NCBI GenBank assembly: GCA_020054095.1
Contig: JAGVMA010000072.1
Location: 1 to 64,000, forward strand
Length of the DNA: 64,000 nt
Direction: 5' to 3'
Source of the DNA: Bacteroidia bacterium
GTDB lineage: Bacteria; Bacteroidota; Bacteroidia; JADZBD01
Every line of letters begins with the position of its first letter. Positions within the stretch are counted from its first letter, which is position 1. Positions 54,449 to 63,820 of the stretch are shown piece after piece. Below the pieces are notes generated by a model that saw only the letters and a list, made by a program, of their open reading frames with translations, searched no databases and was not told the origin of the DNA. The position numbers and the translations under genes were made by a program.

Positions 54449-56314
54449 TTATTTCTTTATAATTATTTTCTGAACTTGAGTTTGGCTGTCGGTGATTACT
54501 TTCACGTAATAGGTTCCTTCGGCAAATTCTGTTGTGCTTAATTCGATGTAGTTTTTATTCGACATTGTATTGTAAATTTCTTGGCCAATGTTGTTTGATA
54601 TTGAGACGTTAATCATCTTGATGTTTTGGGCAAGAATAATTGTCAAATTGTTTTGAGCAGGGTTAGGGTAAACCGAAAATAGAGTTAGTTTATCATGATA
54701 AATTGACTCAAGCGCAGAGTAGGTAAAATTACCGTCAAAATCTGTTTGTTTTAAGCGGTAATAACTTTGTCCTGAAAGAGGTGAATCGTCAGTAGTAGAA
54801 TAATTGGTCGTTGCATTGCTGTTCCCTGCTCCATCAACAGTAAATAAATATTCAAAGTTTATCCCATCAGTGGTTCTTTCAATTGTGAAAAAATCATTAT
54901 TTGTTTCGGTAAGTGTGGTCCAAGTAAGTTTCACTTCGCTGTTTAGTAATGTTGCAGAAAAATTCAGAAGTTCAATTGGCAACGGAGTAGGGCTGTTAGA
55001 TATAATACCGCTTCCATTAGTGCCTTGCCCGTTTTGTGCCGTAGTTGAAGACCCACTATTGATAACACCACCTATACCATTGTTGGTTTGTACCGTAGTG
55101 TTTGTTGTTGGTTGAGCTGAAAGAAATATAATTGTTCCCTGACCACCACCACCGCCCCCTGCATGGGTGCCACTGTTCCCCACATCTCCGCCATCACCAC
55201 CATTTGAACTAATAGTGAGTGGGCAGCCACTATTAATAGAGTAACTTCCAACTTCAAGTACAATAGAGCCGCCCGCACCACCACCACCGCTACCATCAAT
55301 TCCACTGGTTGCGGCAGCACTGCCATTTGCACTAATTGTTCGGCCCCCGCAAGTTCCGGTGGTAATGATTTGTGTAGCTTTTATGAAAATTAACCCTCCG
55401 CCATTACCACCGGCAGTTGCTTGTGAGTTATTTTGTTGACCACCACCACCACCACCACCCATAAACACTTTGCTTGCAGAAATATTTGCACTTAAAGATA
55501 TGCCACCTCTTCCTTCGGGGCCATTACAACCTGTGCCTGATCCGTTCCATCCGCCACTTGAATTGCCACCTGCTGTGTAATTGCCACCACCGCCACCACC
55601 GGCATTAATGTTTACGCCACCGCCACCGCCATTTAAAATTTTTGCTTTGCCATAGCGGTGAATTGAATTAGTGCGTAAATAAATTCCTTCGCCTTTTTCG
55701 GCTCTAATATTTAATCCTGACATCCAGGTTCCAGCAACTGTATCGCAAGTGGTTCCACCCGGATAATAATTAACCGAAACAGCTCCGCCTCTAAAACCTG
55801 CTCCATTTGCTGTAATATTATTTGCCAGGGTTAAATTACCCGTAACCTGAAATGCAACAATTCCGCCTACGTTACCATTCCAGTTAACTGCGGTAATATT
55901 AGCGGTAGTTGTAAAATTAGGGGTACCTAATTGGGGAAAGGTTACTATTTGTAAAGATGAATTTCCACCAGTGCTATATGTATTACCCAATGCCGGAGTA
56001 ATTGTTATTGAAGTGGGAACACTCATTGTCTCTGTAATGTTAGAAATTGTTCTTACCTCATATTTGCCGGCATTTACAATAGCTGATAAATCACCAAATG
56101 TTGAAGCGTTAGTTGTGTTAGCGCCAATCACATCATCCTGAATTTGGATAATTATTATCTGTTCTCCTATTTCAAAAGTATCAAATGTTTCGTTTACATT
56201 CGACACAGATAGCACGCTCCCGGCAATAGACGTAACTTTTGCATAGCCATTTACTTGAGCAACACAAAGAAAATGTACAGATATTAAAAGGAAAGTTAGT
56301 ATGGGTGTTTTCAT
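54449..56314 (-). CDS. Glycine-rich T9SS-sorted protein
   Basis: The 621-residue protein has a signal peptide (MKTPILTFLLISVHFLCVAQ) and a beta-rich start (YAKVTSIAGSVLSVSNVNETFDTFEIGEQIIIIQIQDD). A long middle region (about 190-430) is dominated by glycine runs such as GGGGGVNINAGGGGGGNYTAGG. These alternate with short beta elements, as in glycine-rich adhesin or fibre-like surface proteins. An Ig/fibronectin-like module (VKLTWTTLTETNNDFFTIERTTDG) and a type A sorting domain (FSVYPNPAQNNLTIIL...) follow. Probably a surface or matrix protein; ligand unknown. Confidence 0.85.
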   Translation of the reverse strand: MKTPILTFLLISVHFLCVAQVNGYAKVTSIAGSVLSVSNVNETFDTFEIGEQIIIIQIQDDVIGANTTNASTFGDLSAIVNAGKYEVRTISNITETMSVPTSITITPALGNTYSTGGNSSLQIVTFPQLGTPNFTTTANITAVNWNGNVGGIVAFQVTGNLTLANNITANGAGFRGGAVSVNYYPGGTTCDTVAGTWMSGLNIRAEKGEGIYLRTNSIHRYGKAKILNGGGGGVNINAGGGGGGNYTAGGNSSGGWNGSGTGCNGPEGRGGISLSANISASKVFMGGGGGGGQQNNSQATAGGNGGGLIFIKATQIITTGTCGGRTISANGSAAATSGIDGSGGGGAGGSIVLEVGSYSINSGCPLTISSNGGDGGDVGNSGTHAGGGGGGQGTIIFLSAQPTTNTTVQTNNGIGGVINSGSSTTAQNGQGTNGSGIISNSPTPLPIELLNFSATLLNSEVKLTWTTLTETNNDFFTIERTTDGINFEYLFTVDGAGNSNATTNYSTTDDSPLSGQSYYRLKQTDFDGNFTYSALESIYHDKLTLFSVYPNPAQNNLTIILAQNIKMINVSISNNIGQEIYNTMSNKNYIELSTTEFAEGTYYVKVITDSQTQVQKIIIKK

Positions 56315-56357
56315 GTAGAAGATTTAAATAGTTTACCCAAATTTAGTTTTTTTTTGT

Positions 56358-57725
56358 TTAGGCAAACAGCATTCTAAACACATCTTCAATTTTTGTAAAC
56401 GAAACAATTTTAATTCCGTATAGTTTTGCGTCTAATCCTTTTTGGTTGTAAGCAGAAATAAAAATTTGTTCCATTCCTAATTTTTCGGCTTCGGAAATGC
56501 GCTGGTCAATGCGCGAAACAGGGCGAATTTCTCCGCTTAATCCCACTTCGGCTGCAAAGGCAATTTTTTGATTGATAGGAATATCCTCGGCAGATGAAAG
56601 CACAGCGCAGGCAACAGCCAAATCGTTGGCAGGATCTTCTACTTTTATGCCACCGGCAATATTTAAAAAAACATCTTTTGCTCCTAATCTAAAGCCGCAG
56701 CGTTTTTCTAAAACGGCTAAGAGCATGGCAAGCCTTCGCAAATCAAAACCTGTGGATGAGCGCTGTGGAGTGCCGTAAACAGCAGAGCTTACCAATGCTT
56801 GTATTTCGAGCAGCATTGGCCTTGCGCCTTCCATCGTTGCCGAAATAGCAATGCCACTAACCGGTTCGGTACGTTGCGTAATTAATATTTCTGATGGGTT
56901 GGTTACTTGACGCAGCCCGCTGCCTTGCATTTCGTAAATGCCTAATTCGTTGGTTGAGCCAAAACGATTTTTAGTTGTTCGCAATAAACGATAAACGTGG
57001 TTTCGGTCGCCTTCAAACTGAAGCACTGTATCCACCATGTGTTCTAAAACTTTTGGTCCGGCAATGCTTCCATCTTTTGTGATATGACCAATTAAAAAAA
57101 CAGGAGTGCCACTTTCTTTAGCATAGCGCAAAAGTTCGGCAGTACATTCTCTTACCTGCGACACGCTTCCGGGCGATGATTCAATTTCATTGGTATAAAG
57201 CGTTTGTATCGAATCTATAATTACCAAATTAGGTTCAAGCGCTTCAATCTGCTGAAAAATATTTTGCAACGATGTTTCGGCAAGTATATAGCAATTTGAA
57301 TTTTCATCGCCAATGCGCTTAGCTCGCATTTTTATTTGTTGTTCGCTTTCTTCGCCCGACACATAGATAACTTTATTGCGCTTGGCACTTAAAGCAAACT
57401 GAAGCATTAAAGTAGATTTACCTATGCCCGGTTCACCGCCAAATAAAATAAGCGAACCGGCAACAATGCCACCGCCCAGCACTCGGTTAAGTTCTTTATC
57501 AGGAATTACAATTCTATTTTCGTTTACCAGCGAAATTTCAGAAACCAATTGTGGTTTTGCCGCGCGCTGTGTTCCTGATTTTATACCACCTGCTGTGCTT
57601 TTTTCTTTTTGCACCACTTCTTCCACATAAGTATTCCACTCGTTGCAAGATGGGCAACGGCCAATCCACTTGGGCGATTGCGCTCCGCAGTTCTGACAAA
57701 AAAATGTTGTTTTACTTTTAGCCAC
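56358..57725 (-). CDS. radA: DNA repair protein RadA
   Basis: The 455-residue RadA (Sms) is a RecA-like helicase that promotes branch migration. It has a zinc finger CQNCGAQSPKWIGRCPSC (C10, C13, C24, C27), Walker A GGEPGIGKS (96-104), YVSGEES, IDSIQTLYTNEIESSPGSVSQVREC, the RadA-specific KNRFG (252-256) and a Lon-like C-terminal domain (DVFLNIAGGIKVEDPANDLA). Same-strand neighbour of rsmI (12-base gap). Confidence 0.97.
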   Translation of the reverse strand: MAKSKTTFFCQNCGAQSPKWIGRCPSCNEWNTYVEEVVQKEKSTAGGIKSGTQRAAKPQLVSEISLVNENRIVIPDKELNRVLGGGIVAGSLILFGGEPGIGKSTLMLQFALSAKRNKVIYVSGEESEQQIKMRAKRIGDENSNCYILAETSLQNIFQQIEALEPNLVIIDSIQTLYTNEIESSPGSVSQVRECTAELLRYAKESGTPVFLIGHITKDGSIAGPKVLEHMVDTVLQFEGDRNHVYRLLRTTKNRFGSTNELGIYEMQGSGLRQVTNPSEILITQRTEPVSGIAISATMEGARPMLLEIQALVSSAVYGTPQRSSTGFDLRRLAMLLAVLEKRCGFRLGAKDVFLNIAGGIKVEDPANDLAVACAVLSSAEDIPINQKIAFAAEVGLSGEIRPVSRIDQRISEAEKLGMEQIFISAYNQKGLDAKLYGIKIVSFTKIEDVFRMLFA

Positions 57726-57737
57726 TCTTTTTGTTGT

Positions 57738-58415
57738 TTAATCTTTTGGTTTCCCTTCCACTACTATTACAATTTCGCCTTTTAATTCTTTTCCAGCTAC
57801 AATAGCAATTAATTCTTCCAGTGTTCCGCGTTTTGTTTCTTCAAATTTTTTTGTGATCTCACGCGAAACAGATGCTTTGCGTTTATACCCGAAATACTCA
57901 GCAAACTCTGTTAGGGCTTTTAAAATACGGTGAGGCGATTCGTAAAAAATCATTGTTCGATCTTCGTTAACTAAGTTTTTAATTTTAGTTTGTCTTCCTT
58001 TTTTTTGTGGCAAAAATCCCTCAAATGTAAATCGCTCACAAGGTAATCCCGAATTAACAAGAGCGGGAACAAATGCCGTTGCACCGGGCAGCGTTTCAAT
58101 TTCAATGTCTTGCACTAAGCATTCGCGAACAAGTAAAAACCCTGGATCGGATATTCCTGGTGTGCCGGCATCCGATGTAAGTGCAACAGATGTTGCTGCC
58201 TTTATTTTTTCAATTAAAAATTGCAATGATTGGTGTTCGTTGTGCAGATGATTAGAAAATATTTTTTTTTCTATTTGCAAATGGCGCAATAAATTTCCGG
58301 TTACACGTGTGTCTTCTGCAATTACAAAATCCACTTCTTTTAGTAATCTAACTGCACGTAGCGTTATGTCTTCTAAATTGCCGATGGGCGTGGGTATGAT
58401 GTATAATTTTGGCAT
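57738..58415 (-). CDS. rsmI: Ribosomal RNA small-subunit methyltransferase I
   Basis: RsmI 2'-O-methylates C1402 of 16S rRNA. The 225-residue protein has the family start LYIIPTPIGNLEDITLRAVRLL, then IAEDTRVTGNLLRHL, SDAGTPGISDPGFLLVREC, LPGATAFVPALVNSGLPCERFTFEGFLP and FYESPHRI, and ends GELKGEIVIVVEG-like (KELKGEIVIVVEGKPKD). It lacks the extra C-terminal domain of the 286-residue E. coli enzyme, normal for short forms. Its ATG overlaps the preceding gene's stop by one base. Confidence 0.95.
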   Translation of the reverse strand: MPKLYIIPTPIGNLEDITLRAVRLLKEVDFVIAEDTRVTGNLLRHLQIEKKIFSNHLHNEHQSLQFLIEKIKAATSVALTSDAGTPGISDPGFLLVRECLVQDIEIETLPGATAFVPALVNSGLPCERFTFEGFLPQKKGRQTKIKNLVNEDRTMIFYESPHRILKALTEFAEYFGYKRKASVSREITKKFEETKRGTLEELIAIVAGKELKGEIVIVVEGKPKD

Positions 58416-59692
58416 TAGTTCAGTTGGCTTACAAATTCAATTAGCAACGTGTAAATATCTTTAAATTCTGTTAGCGGCAGTGTAGCAGAAGTATCAAACT
58501 TATCGTGATAGTGTGCTACACCTCCTAATGTATAAATGTAAAATGTGTTTACGCCATATTTATCGAAATTGTAATGATCGCTGATGGGAGCTTTTTTTCT
58601 CATTTTTATTTGTGACAATAAATTTTTATCGGCATTGATTTTTGTGAGTAAATCAAATTGGGTTTTATGGGCAGCGCCATTCACCACCATTATTCCTTCA
58701 TCACCGGTTCCAAAAATGTCCATGTTCACTAAAAATTTTATTTTTTTCAAATCAAAAAGCGGATGAGATGTGTAATAATCAGAACCACACAAGCCAAGTT
58801 CTTCGCCTGAAAATGCAATGAATGCAACCGAATATTTTTGCGGATGTGTTGCATAATATTTTGCAAGGCACAATAGCATACTTACTCCACTTGCATTATC
58901 ATTTGCGCCCGGAAAATAAATGGGCTTGCCTTTTTCTTTTATTTTGAGTTCGCCTAAGTGGTCGTAATGTGCTGTGAAAACAATAAAACTATCAGGCATT
59001 TCGGTTCCTTTCACATACCCTACCACGTTTTTTGTGCGATAGCTTTTTATCAGCGTTGCTTTTATATTGATGTTCACATTAGTTAATGTGTCTTTGCTAT
59101 GCGGAATTTGAATAACCGGAATTAAGGATTGATTTTGAGCCAAGTCCCAAGCGTATGTTCCGTTTTTGCGAACCGGATTGTAAACAATAATTCCTTTTGT
59201 GTTTATAGGTGGAAGAGAAATAATACGTTCGATATTAAAGCGGTGCTTTTTGTTTAAATGAAAAGTATCAACCAACAAAAATTTATTTTTCAAATCTTGT
59301 TTCTGAAACGCTAAAACATCTTCAAGTGTTTTAATGTTGTTTGTATCGGCTTTAACTATTTTGTATTTCCCTTTTATTGTTGGGCAATCGGGGTTGATAG
59401 TGAATTCGGTAGTGATTTTTTTGTCGTTAAAGTTTATTGCACCGTTAAAGCAATTCACGCTTAATGTATAATGTTGGAAATAGTTATCAGAAAATGAACT
59501 TAGCCCGGCCTTTATAAATTCGCTACTAATGTAGTTTGCAGCGATGCTGTCACCTTGCATCAAATAGCCCCTGCCGTGCATTACGGGTGAAGTAAGTGTG
59601 TCAAGTATTTTGCGTGCGTATATACTTGCGTCTAAGTTTTCTTGAGCAAATAGCGTTTTACATAAAATTATAAATACGGAAATTAAACGCAT
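58415..59692 (-). CDS. Exported M28-family metallopeptidase
   Basis: The start at 59692 gives a signal peptide (MRLISVFIILCKTLFAQ). The 425-residue protein has a PA-like insertion and an M28 aminopeptidase core. The dinuclear zinc ligands are visible: H in FTAHYDHLGEL, D in GANDNASGVSML, E-E in SGEELGLCGSDYY, D in VNMDIFGTGDEG and H in GVAHYHDKFDT. It probably removes N-terminal residues from peptides in the periplasm or outside. Overlaps by one base both with the upstream coiled-coil gene and with rsmI. Confidence 0.92.
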   Translation of the reverse strand: MRLISVFIILCKTLFAQENLDASIYARKILDTLTSPVMHGRGYLMQGDSIAANYISSEFIKAGLSSFSDNYFQHYTLSVNCFNGAINFNDKKITTEFTINPDCPTIKGKYKIVKADTNNIKTLEDVLAFQKQDLKNKFLLVDTFHLNKKHRFNIERIISLPPINTKGIIVYNPVRKNGTYAWDLAQNQSLIPVIQIPHSKDTLTNVNINIKATLIKSYRTKNVVGYVKGTEMPDSFIVFTAHYDHLGELKIKEKGKPIYFPGANDNASGVSMLLCLAKYYATHPQKYSVAFIAFSGEELGLCGSDYYTSHPLFDLKKIKFLVNMDIFGTGDEGIMVVNGAAHKTQFDLLTKINADKNLLSQIKMRKKAPISDHYNFDKYGVNTFYIYTLGGVAHYHDKFDTSATLPLTEFKDIYTLLIEFVSQLN

Positions 59693-60228
59693 TACGAAAA
59701 ATATTTTTTTACTAATGCAATGAATGCTTCGGTAGTTTTGCTGTCGTCTTTCCAATTGTATTTTTGGCGCACATCATTTAATGCATTATGCGCTTCTTTA
59801 ATATTTTTGCAATCATTAATTTTCTGAAGAACCTCGCTAAAATCTGCTTGGTTGTTTTTGAAGAGTTCGGCAGCGAACTGAAATTTTTGATTTAAGCCAA
59901 TCAAGGATTTAAACTCCGGTTTTGTTTTTTGTACTTGTGGTGCGTCTTCTTTTTTTGCTTCCTGTATGGTATCAGTTTCTTCGTTTTGTAGGGACTCCGT
60001 AGTTTTTGTTTCTATTTTTTTATCAGTTTCTTTCTCATCTTCGTCAGTCGCAGAAACAGAATGTAAGTAATTGTAAATAACAGATTTATCGTGCAACCGC
60101 TCCACTTTACTTAAAATTAATTCCAGTTCTAATTGCGGAATATGCTCCATTGCAGCTAACTCATCGGAGTGTTTTTTAATGCTGTCAATCAGCTGTTGTA
60201 TCTCTTTGCGAAGCTGCTTTTTGTTCAT
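59692..60228 (-). CDS. Uncharacterised coiled-coil protein
   Basis: The 178-residue soluble protein has an N-terminal helical hairpin (KKQLRKEIQQLIDSIKKHSDELAAMEHIPQLELELILSKVERLHDKS). It has an acidic, low-complexity middle (EDEKETDKKIETKTTESLQNEETD) and a C-terminal helical domain (LNQKFQFAAELFKNNQADFSEVLQKINDCKNIKEAHNALNDV). Small proteins of this arrangement are common in Bacteroidota next to rsmI, tdk or peptidase genes, but I know of no tested function. First gene of a four-gene run with M28, rsmI and radA. Confidence 0.75.
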   Translation of the reverse strand: MNKKQLRKEIQQLIDSIKKHSDELAAMEHIPQLELELILSKVERLHDKSVIYNYLHSVSATDEDEKETDKKIETKTTESLQNEETDTIQEAKKEDAPQVQKTKPEFKSLIGLNQKFQFAAELFKNNQADFSEVLQKINDCKNIKEAHNALNDVRQKYNWKDDSKTTEAFIALVKKYFS

Positions 60229-60284
60229 AATTTATATGCTGTAAAAATATTGTTTTGAGTAGTTTTGGATAAAGTTAAAAATAT

Positions 60285-60863
60285 ATGTTTCTCGAAAATC
60301 AGGTAAATACAAACAATAAAAATGGGTGGATAGAGTTGGTTTGTGGCTCTATGTTTTCGGGAAAAACAGAAGAGCTGATAAGAAGATTAAAACGTGCAAA
60401 ACTTGCTCAGCAGCGTGTAGAAATTTTTAAACCCGAAATAGATACTCGTTACGATAAAGCAAAAGTAGTTTCGCACGATGCAAATGAAATTCACAGCACA
60501 CCTGTGAAAAAATCAGTCGACATTTTAAATTTAATTTCGGGAGTGCAGGTGGTAGGAATTGATGAAGCGCAATTTTTTGATACTGAAATAGTGGAAGTGT
60601 GTAATGCGCTTGCTTCAAAAGGAATTAGAGTAATAGTTGCCGGCTTAGATATGGATTATCTCGGCAATCCTTTTGGGCCAATGCCCGCATTAATGGCAAT
60701 TTCCGAATATGTTACGAAAGTACATGCAATATGTGTTAAATGCGGAAATCTTGCCCATCATTCGCATCGTACCACTAATCAAAACGAGTTAGTAGTGATT
60801 GGCGAAACAAATAAATACGAGGCACTTTGCCGACACTGTTTTAACGATGCAATTAAAAGCTGA
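60285..60863 (+). CDS. tdk: Thymidine kinase
   Basis: The 192-residue type II thymidine kinase phosphorylates salvaged thymidine. It has P-loop GSMFSGKT (21-28), catalytic Glu94 in GIDEAQFFD, lasso and substrate region [19 protein letters not shown] and two zinc Cys pairs (CVKCG, CRHC). Divergent from the coiled-coil gene; murF-alr follows 2 bases later and is presumably cotranscribed. Confidence 0.97.
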   Translation: MFLENQVNTNNKNGWIELVCGSMFSGKTEELIRRLKRAKLAQQRVEIFKPEIDTRYDKAKVVSHDANEIHSTPVKKSVDILNLISGVQVVGIDEAQFFDTEIVEVCNALASKGIRVIVAGLDMDYLGNPFGPMPALMAISEYVTKVHAICVKCGNLAHHSHRTTNQNELVVIGETNKYEALCRHCFNDAIKS

Positions 60864-60865
60864 AG

Positions 60866-63349
60866 ATGATTTACAAGATTAAGGATGTAGCTCAAATCAC
60901 CGGTGGAATACTTATTGGCAATGGCGATATTGATATAAAATATTTACTTACGGATAGCCGAAATATTGCACATGCCGAATACTCGCTGTTTTTTGCCATT
61001 AAAGGCGAACGCCACGATGGGCACAAATTTATTGCTGATTTGTATGATAAGAATGTGCGGTGTTTTGTGGTTTCGGATACAACTGCTATTGAAAAAAATT
61101 ATCCTGACGCAATTTTTATAAAAGTTGATAATACGCTAAAAGCACTTCAGGTGCTTTGTGCCGAACATCGTAAAATGTTTAACTATCCTGTTATTGGAAT
61201 CACCGGCAGTAACGGAAAAACGATTGTTAAAGAATGGCTTTATCAATTAATGCGCGAGGATAAAAACATTGTTCGTTCGCCTAAAAGTTACAATTCGCAG
61301 ATAGGAGTCCCTCTTTCAGTATGGCAAATGACGGATGAAAATGACTTGGCAATTTTTGAAGCAGGAATTTCGCAGGCGAGTGAAATGGCTAATCTTCAAA
61401 AAATAATTAAACCAACGATTGGCATATTTACAAATATTGGTCAAGCACATGACGAAAATTTTTCTGACAAACAATTAAAGGTGCTTGAAAAAGCGCAGCT
61501 ATTTTCCGGAAGCGAAACACTTATTTATTGTAAAGATTATTTACAAATAACTGAAACCATAAGTGCTCAAAAAAATTTGGAGCAACTTCGTTTATTTTCC
61601 TGGTCGCGCAAGGTGCGTGCCGATTTGCAAATAGGCAGAGTCAATAAAACTGCTACCGAAACCGAAATACAGGCGGTTTACAAAAACGATTTTCTGAAAA
61701 TTAAAATTCCTTTCACAGATGAGGCATCAATAGAAAACGCAATTCATTGCTGGGATACCCTTTTATTTTTTGGTTACGAGCACGAATTAATTTCAGCGCG
61801 AATGAGTATGCTAAGCCCCGTTGCAATGCGCTTAGAGCTAAAAGAAGGAGTGGGAAATTGTTCGGTGATAAACGATAGCTACAATTCTGATTTAGGTTCA
61901 CTGGCTATAGCGCTTGATTTTTTAAATCAGCAAAAACAGCATGCCAATAAAACGCTCGTTCTTTCCGACATATTACAAAGTGGCAAAGACGAAGAACTGC
62001 TCTATACCGAAGTGGCAAACTTGGTTCATAAAAAAGGCGTTACACGGCTTATCGGAATTGGTTATGCTATAGCAAGGCAGCAACATAAATTTAATATTGA
62101 AAAATTATTTTTTAATTCAACCCCTGATTTTTTATCCGCTTACAACAATAGTTTTTTTAGAGATGAAACTATTTTGCTGAAAGGCGCTCGCAATTTTGGT
62201 TTTGAGGAAATAAGTAAAGTGTTGCAGCAAAAAGCGCATGAAACTGTTTTGGAAATTAACCTAAATGCAGTAGTGCACAACTTAAATTATTTCCGTTCAA
62301 AACTAAAACCCGAAACCAAACTGATGGCAATGGTGAAAGCATTCTCGTATGGTAGCGGTAGTTTTGAAATTGCGAATGTGTTGCAATTTCATCGCGTGGA
62401 TTATTTGGCAGTAGCTTATGCCGATGAGGGAATTGAATTGCGTAAAGCCGGAATAACATTGCCCATAATGGTGATGAACCCCGAGGAGCAGAGTTACGAC
62501 TCGATGATACAATACCAATTGGAACCTGAAATTTTTAGTTTCAGAATTTTAAACTTATTTGAAGAAGCTGCCAAGCGAAGCAAAAAATTAATTGATGCAA
62601 ATAAAAAACTTAGCGTCCACATTAAGTTAGATACCGGTATGCGCAGACTTGGTTTTGACGATAAAGATGTGAACGAATTAATCGTGCGGATAAAAAACAA
62701 TAAATACCTCGCTGTGAAATCTGTTTTCACACACTTGGCGGCAAGCGATGAACCAGAGCACGATGAATTTACTTTTTCGCAAATAAAAAAATTTAATGAG
62801 TTGAGCTCATCAATTGCTAAACATTTTAATTATCCCATCATTAAGCATGTGCTAAACTCTGCCGGAATTGCTCGTTTTCCGGATGCACAATTTGATATGG
62901 TTCGTTTAGGAATTGGTTTATACGGCATAGGATGTGATACTGCCGAACAAAAACATTTGCAAAATGTAAATACACTTAAAACCACCATCTCACAAATAAA
63001 AACAGTTGCCAAAGGCCAAAGTATTGGTTACAGCCGCAAGTGGATTGCCGAGCGAAATATGCTAATAGCAACTGTGCCCATTGGTTATGCCGATGGCCTG
63101 AGCAGAAAATTAAGTAACGGAAAAGGAAAAATGCTTTTGCGCGAAAAATTTGCACCCATCGTAGGCAATGTTTGTATGGATATGTGCATGATAGACATTA
63201 CAGATATTCCTGCAACTGAAGGTGAAGAAGTAATTGTGTTTGGCGAGCAATACCCAATTACACAACTTGCCGAAGATATGGGAACAATTTCCTATGAAGC
63301 TTTAACAAGTGTTTCGCGAAGAGTGAAGCGAATTTATTTTCACGAATAA
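60866..63349 (+). CDS. Bifunctional MurF ligase / alanine racemase
   Basis: The 827-residue fusion joins two steps of peptidoglycan precursor supply. The MurF part (1-455) adds D-Ala-D-Ala to UDP-MurNAc-tripeptide and has GITGSNGKTIVKEW (111-124), SPKSYNSQIGVPLSVW, FEAGIS and VINDSYNSDLGSLAIAL. The alanine racemase part (about 460-827) makes D-Ala: PLP lysine K491 in MAMVKAFSYGSG, KLDTGMRRLGF and catalytic Tyr722 in SIGYSRKW. The fusion is a known Bacteroidota feature. A hairpin terminator follows the stop. Confidence 0.96.
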   Translation: MIYKIKDVAQITGGILIGNGDIDIKYLLTDSRNIAHAEYSLFFAIKGERHDGHKFIADLYDKNVRCFVVSDTTAIEKNYPDAIFIKVDNTLKALQVLCAEHRKMFNYPVIGITGSNGKTIVKEWLYQLMREDKNIVRSPKSYNSQIGVPLSVWQMTDENDLAIFEAGISQASEMANLQKIIKPTIGIFTNIGQAHDENFSDKQLKVLEKAQLFSGSETLIYCKDYLQITETISAQKNLEQLRLFSWSRKVRADLQIGRVNKTATETEIQAVYKNDFLKIKIPFTDEASIENAIHCWDTLLFFGYEHELISARMSMLSPVAMRLELKEGVGNCSVINDSYNSDLGSLAIALDFLNQQKQHANKTLVLSDILQSGKDEELLYTEVANLVHKKGVTRLIGIGYAIARQQHKFNIEKLFFNSTPDFLSAYNNSFFRDETILLKGARNFGFEEISKVLQQKAHETVLEINLNAVVHNLNYFRSKLKPETKLMAMVKAFSYGSGSFEIANVLQFHRVDYLAVAYADEGIELRKAGITLPIMVMNPEEQSYDSMIQYQLEPEIFSFRILNLFEEAAKRSKKLIDANKKLSVHIKLDTGMRRLGFDDKDVNELIVRIKNNKYLAVKSVFTHLAASDEPEHDEFTFSQIKKFNELSSSIAKHFNYPIIKHVLNSAGIARFPDAQFDMVRLGIGLYGIGCDTAEQKHLQNVNTLKTTISQIKTVAKGQSIGYSRKWIAERNMLIATVPIGYADGLSRKLSNGKGKMLLREKFAPIVGNVCMDMCMIDITDIPATEGEEVIVFGEQYPITQLAEDMGTISYEALTSVSRRVKRIYFHE

Positions 63350-63394
63350 AAAATCCTGATTACTCTTTAGGAGCTTAAGAGCAATCAGGATTTT
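63350..63394. terminator. Bidirectional terminator after murF-alr
   Basis: Arms of 18 bases (63350-63367 and 63377-63394) pair with a single mismatch around a 9-base loop. A4 and T4 flank the stem on each strand. It serves the convergent murF-alr and mscL genes. Confidence 0.8.
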
Positions 63395-63408
63395 AAAAAA
63401 GAGCGAAA

Positions 63409-63792
63409 CTATTTTTTTAGTAAATCGCGAATTTCGGTAAGTAGTTTTTCTTGTGCAGTTGGTTCAGGCGGTGCAACAGGCGCTTCGGCTTCTTTCTTTT
63501 TCAGTTTATTTATTCCTCGAATAATGAGGAACAAAACAAAAGCAATCAAAATGAAAGAAATTATTTGCGATATAAAATTTCCGTACTTAATTGCAGTGCC
63601 GGGCACCACAAGTTGGCTTAGGTCTGTTAAGTTTGCAGCTTTTAATGCAGGAGTTAAAATAGCAGGCGTAATTATATCATCTACCATTGATTTTACAATG
63701 GCGCCAAAAGCACCGCCAATTACAACACCCACAGCCAAGTCAATTACATTGCCTTTTACAGCAAACTGTTTAAATTCTGAAAATAGTCCCAT
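63409..63792 (-). CDS. mscL: Large-conductance mechanosensitive channel
   Basis: The 127-residue MscL releases solutes under osmotic downshock. It has FSEFKQFAVKGNVIDLAVGVVIGGAFGAIVKSMVDDIITP (first helix and pore), a periplasmic loop with YGNFI, the second helix FISQIISFILIAFVLFLIIRGIN and a C-terminal helix EKLLTEIRDLL. Length is normal. Confidence 0.97.
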   Translation of the reverse strand: MGLFSEFKQFAVKGNVIDLAVGVVIGGAFGAIVKSMVDDIITPAILTPALKAANLTDLSQLVVPGTAIKYGNFISQIISFILIAFVLFLIIRGINKLKKKEAEAPVAPPEPTAQEKLLTEIRDLLKK

Positions 63793-63820
63793 GTTTTTTG
63801 TTTTTGTTAATTATGTTGAG

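Noticed and set aside
55072-55332. Antisense valine-rich frame over the glycine-rich T9SS gene
   Set aside because: It is an out-of-frame reading of the GGN repeats on the same strand as the real gene.
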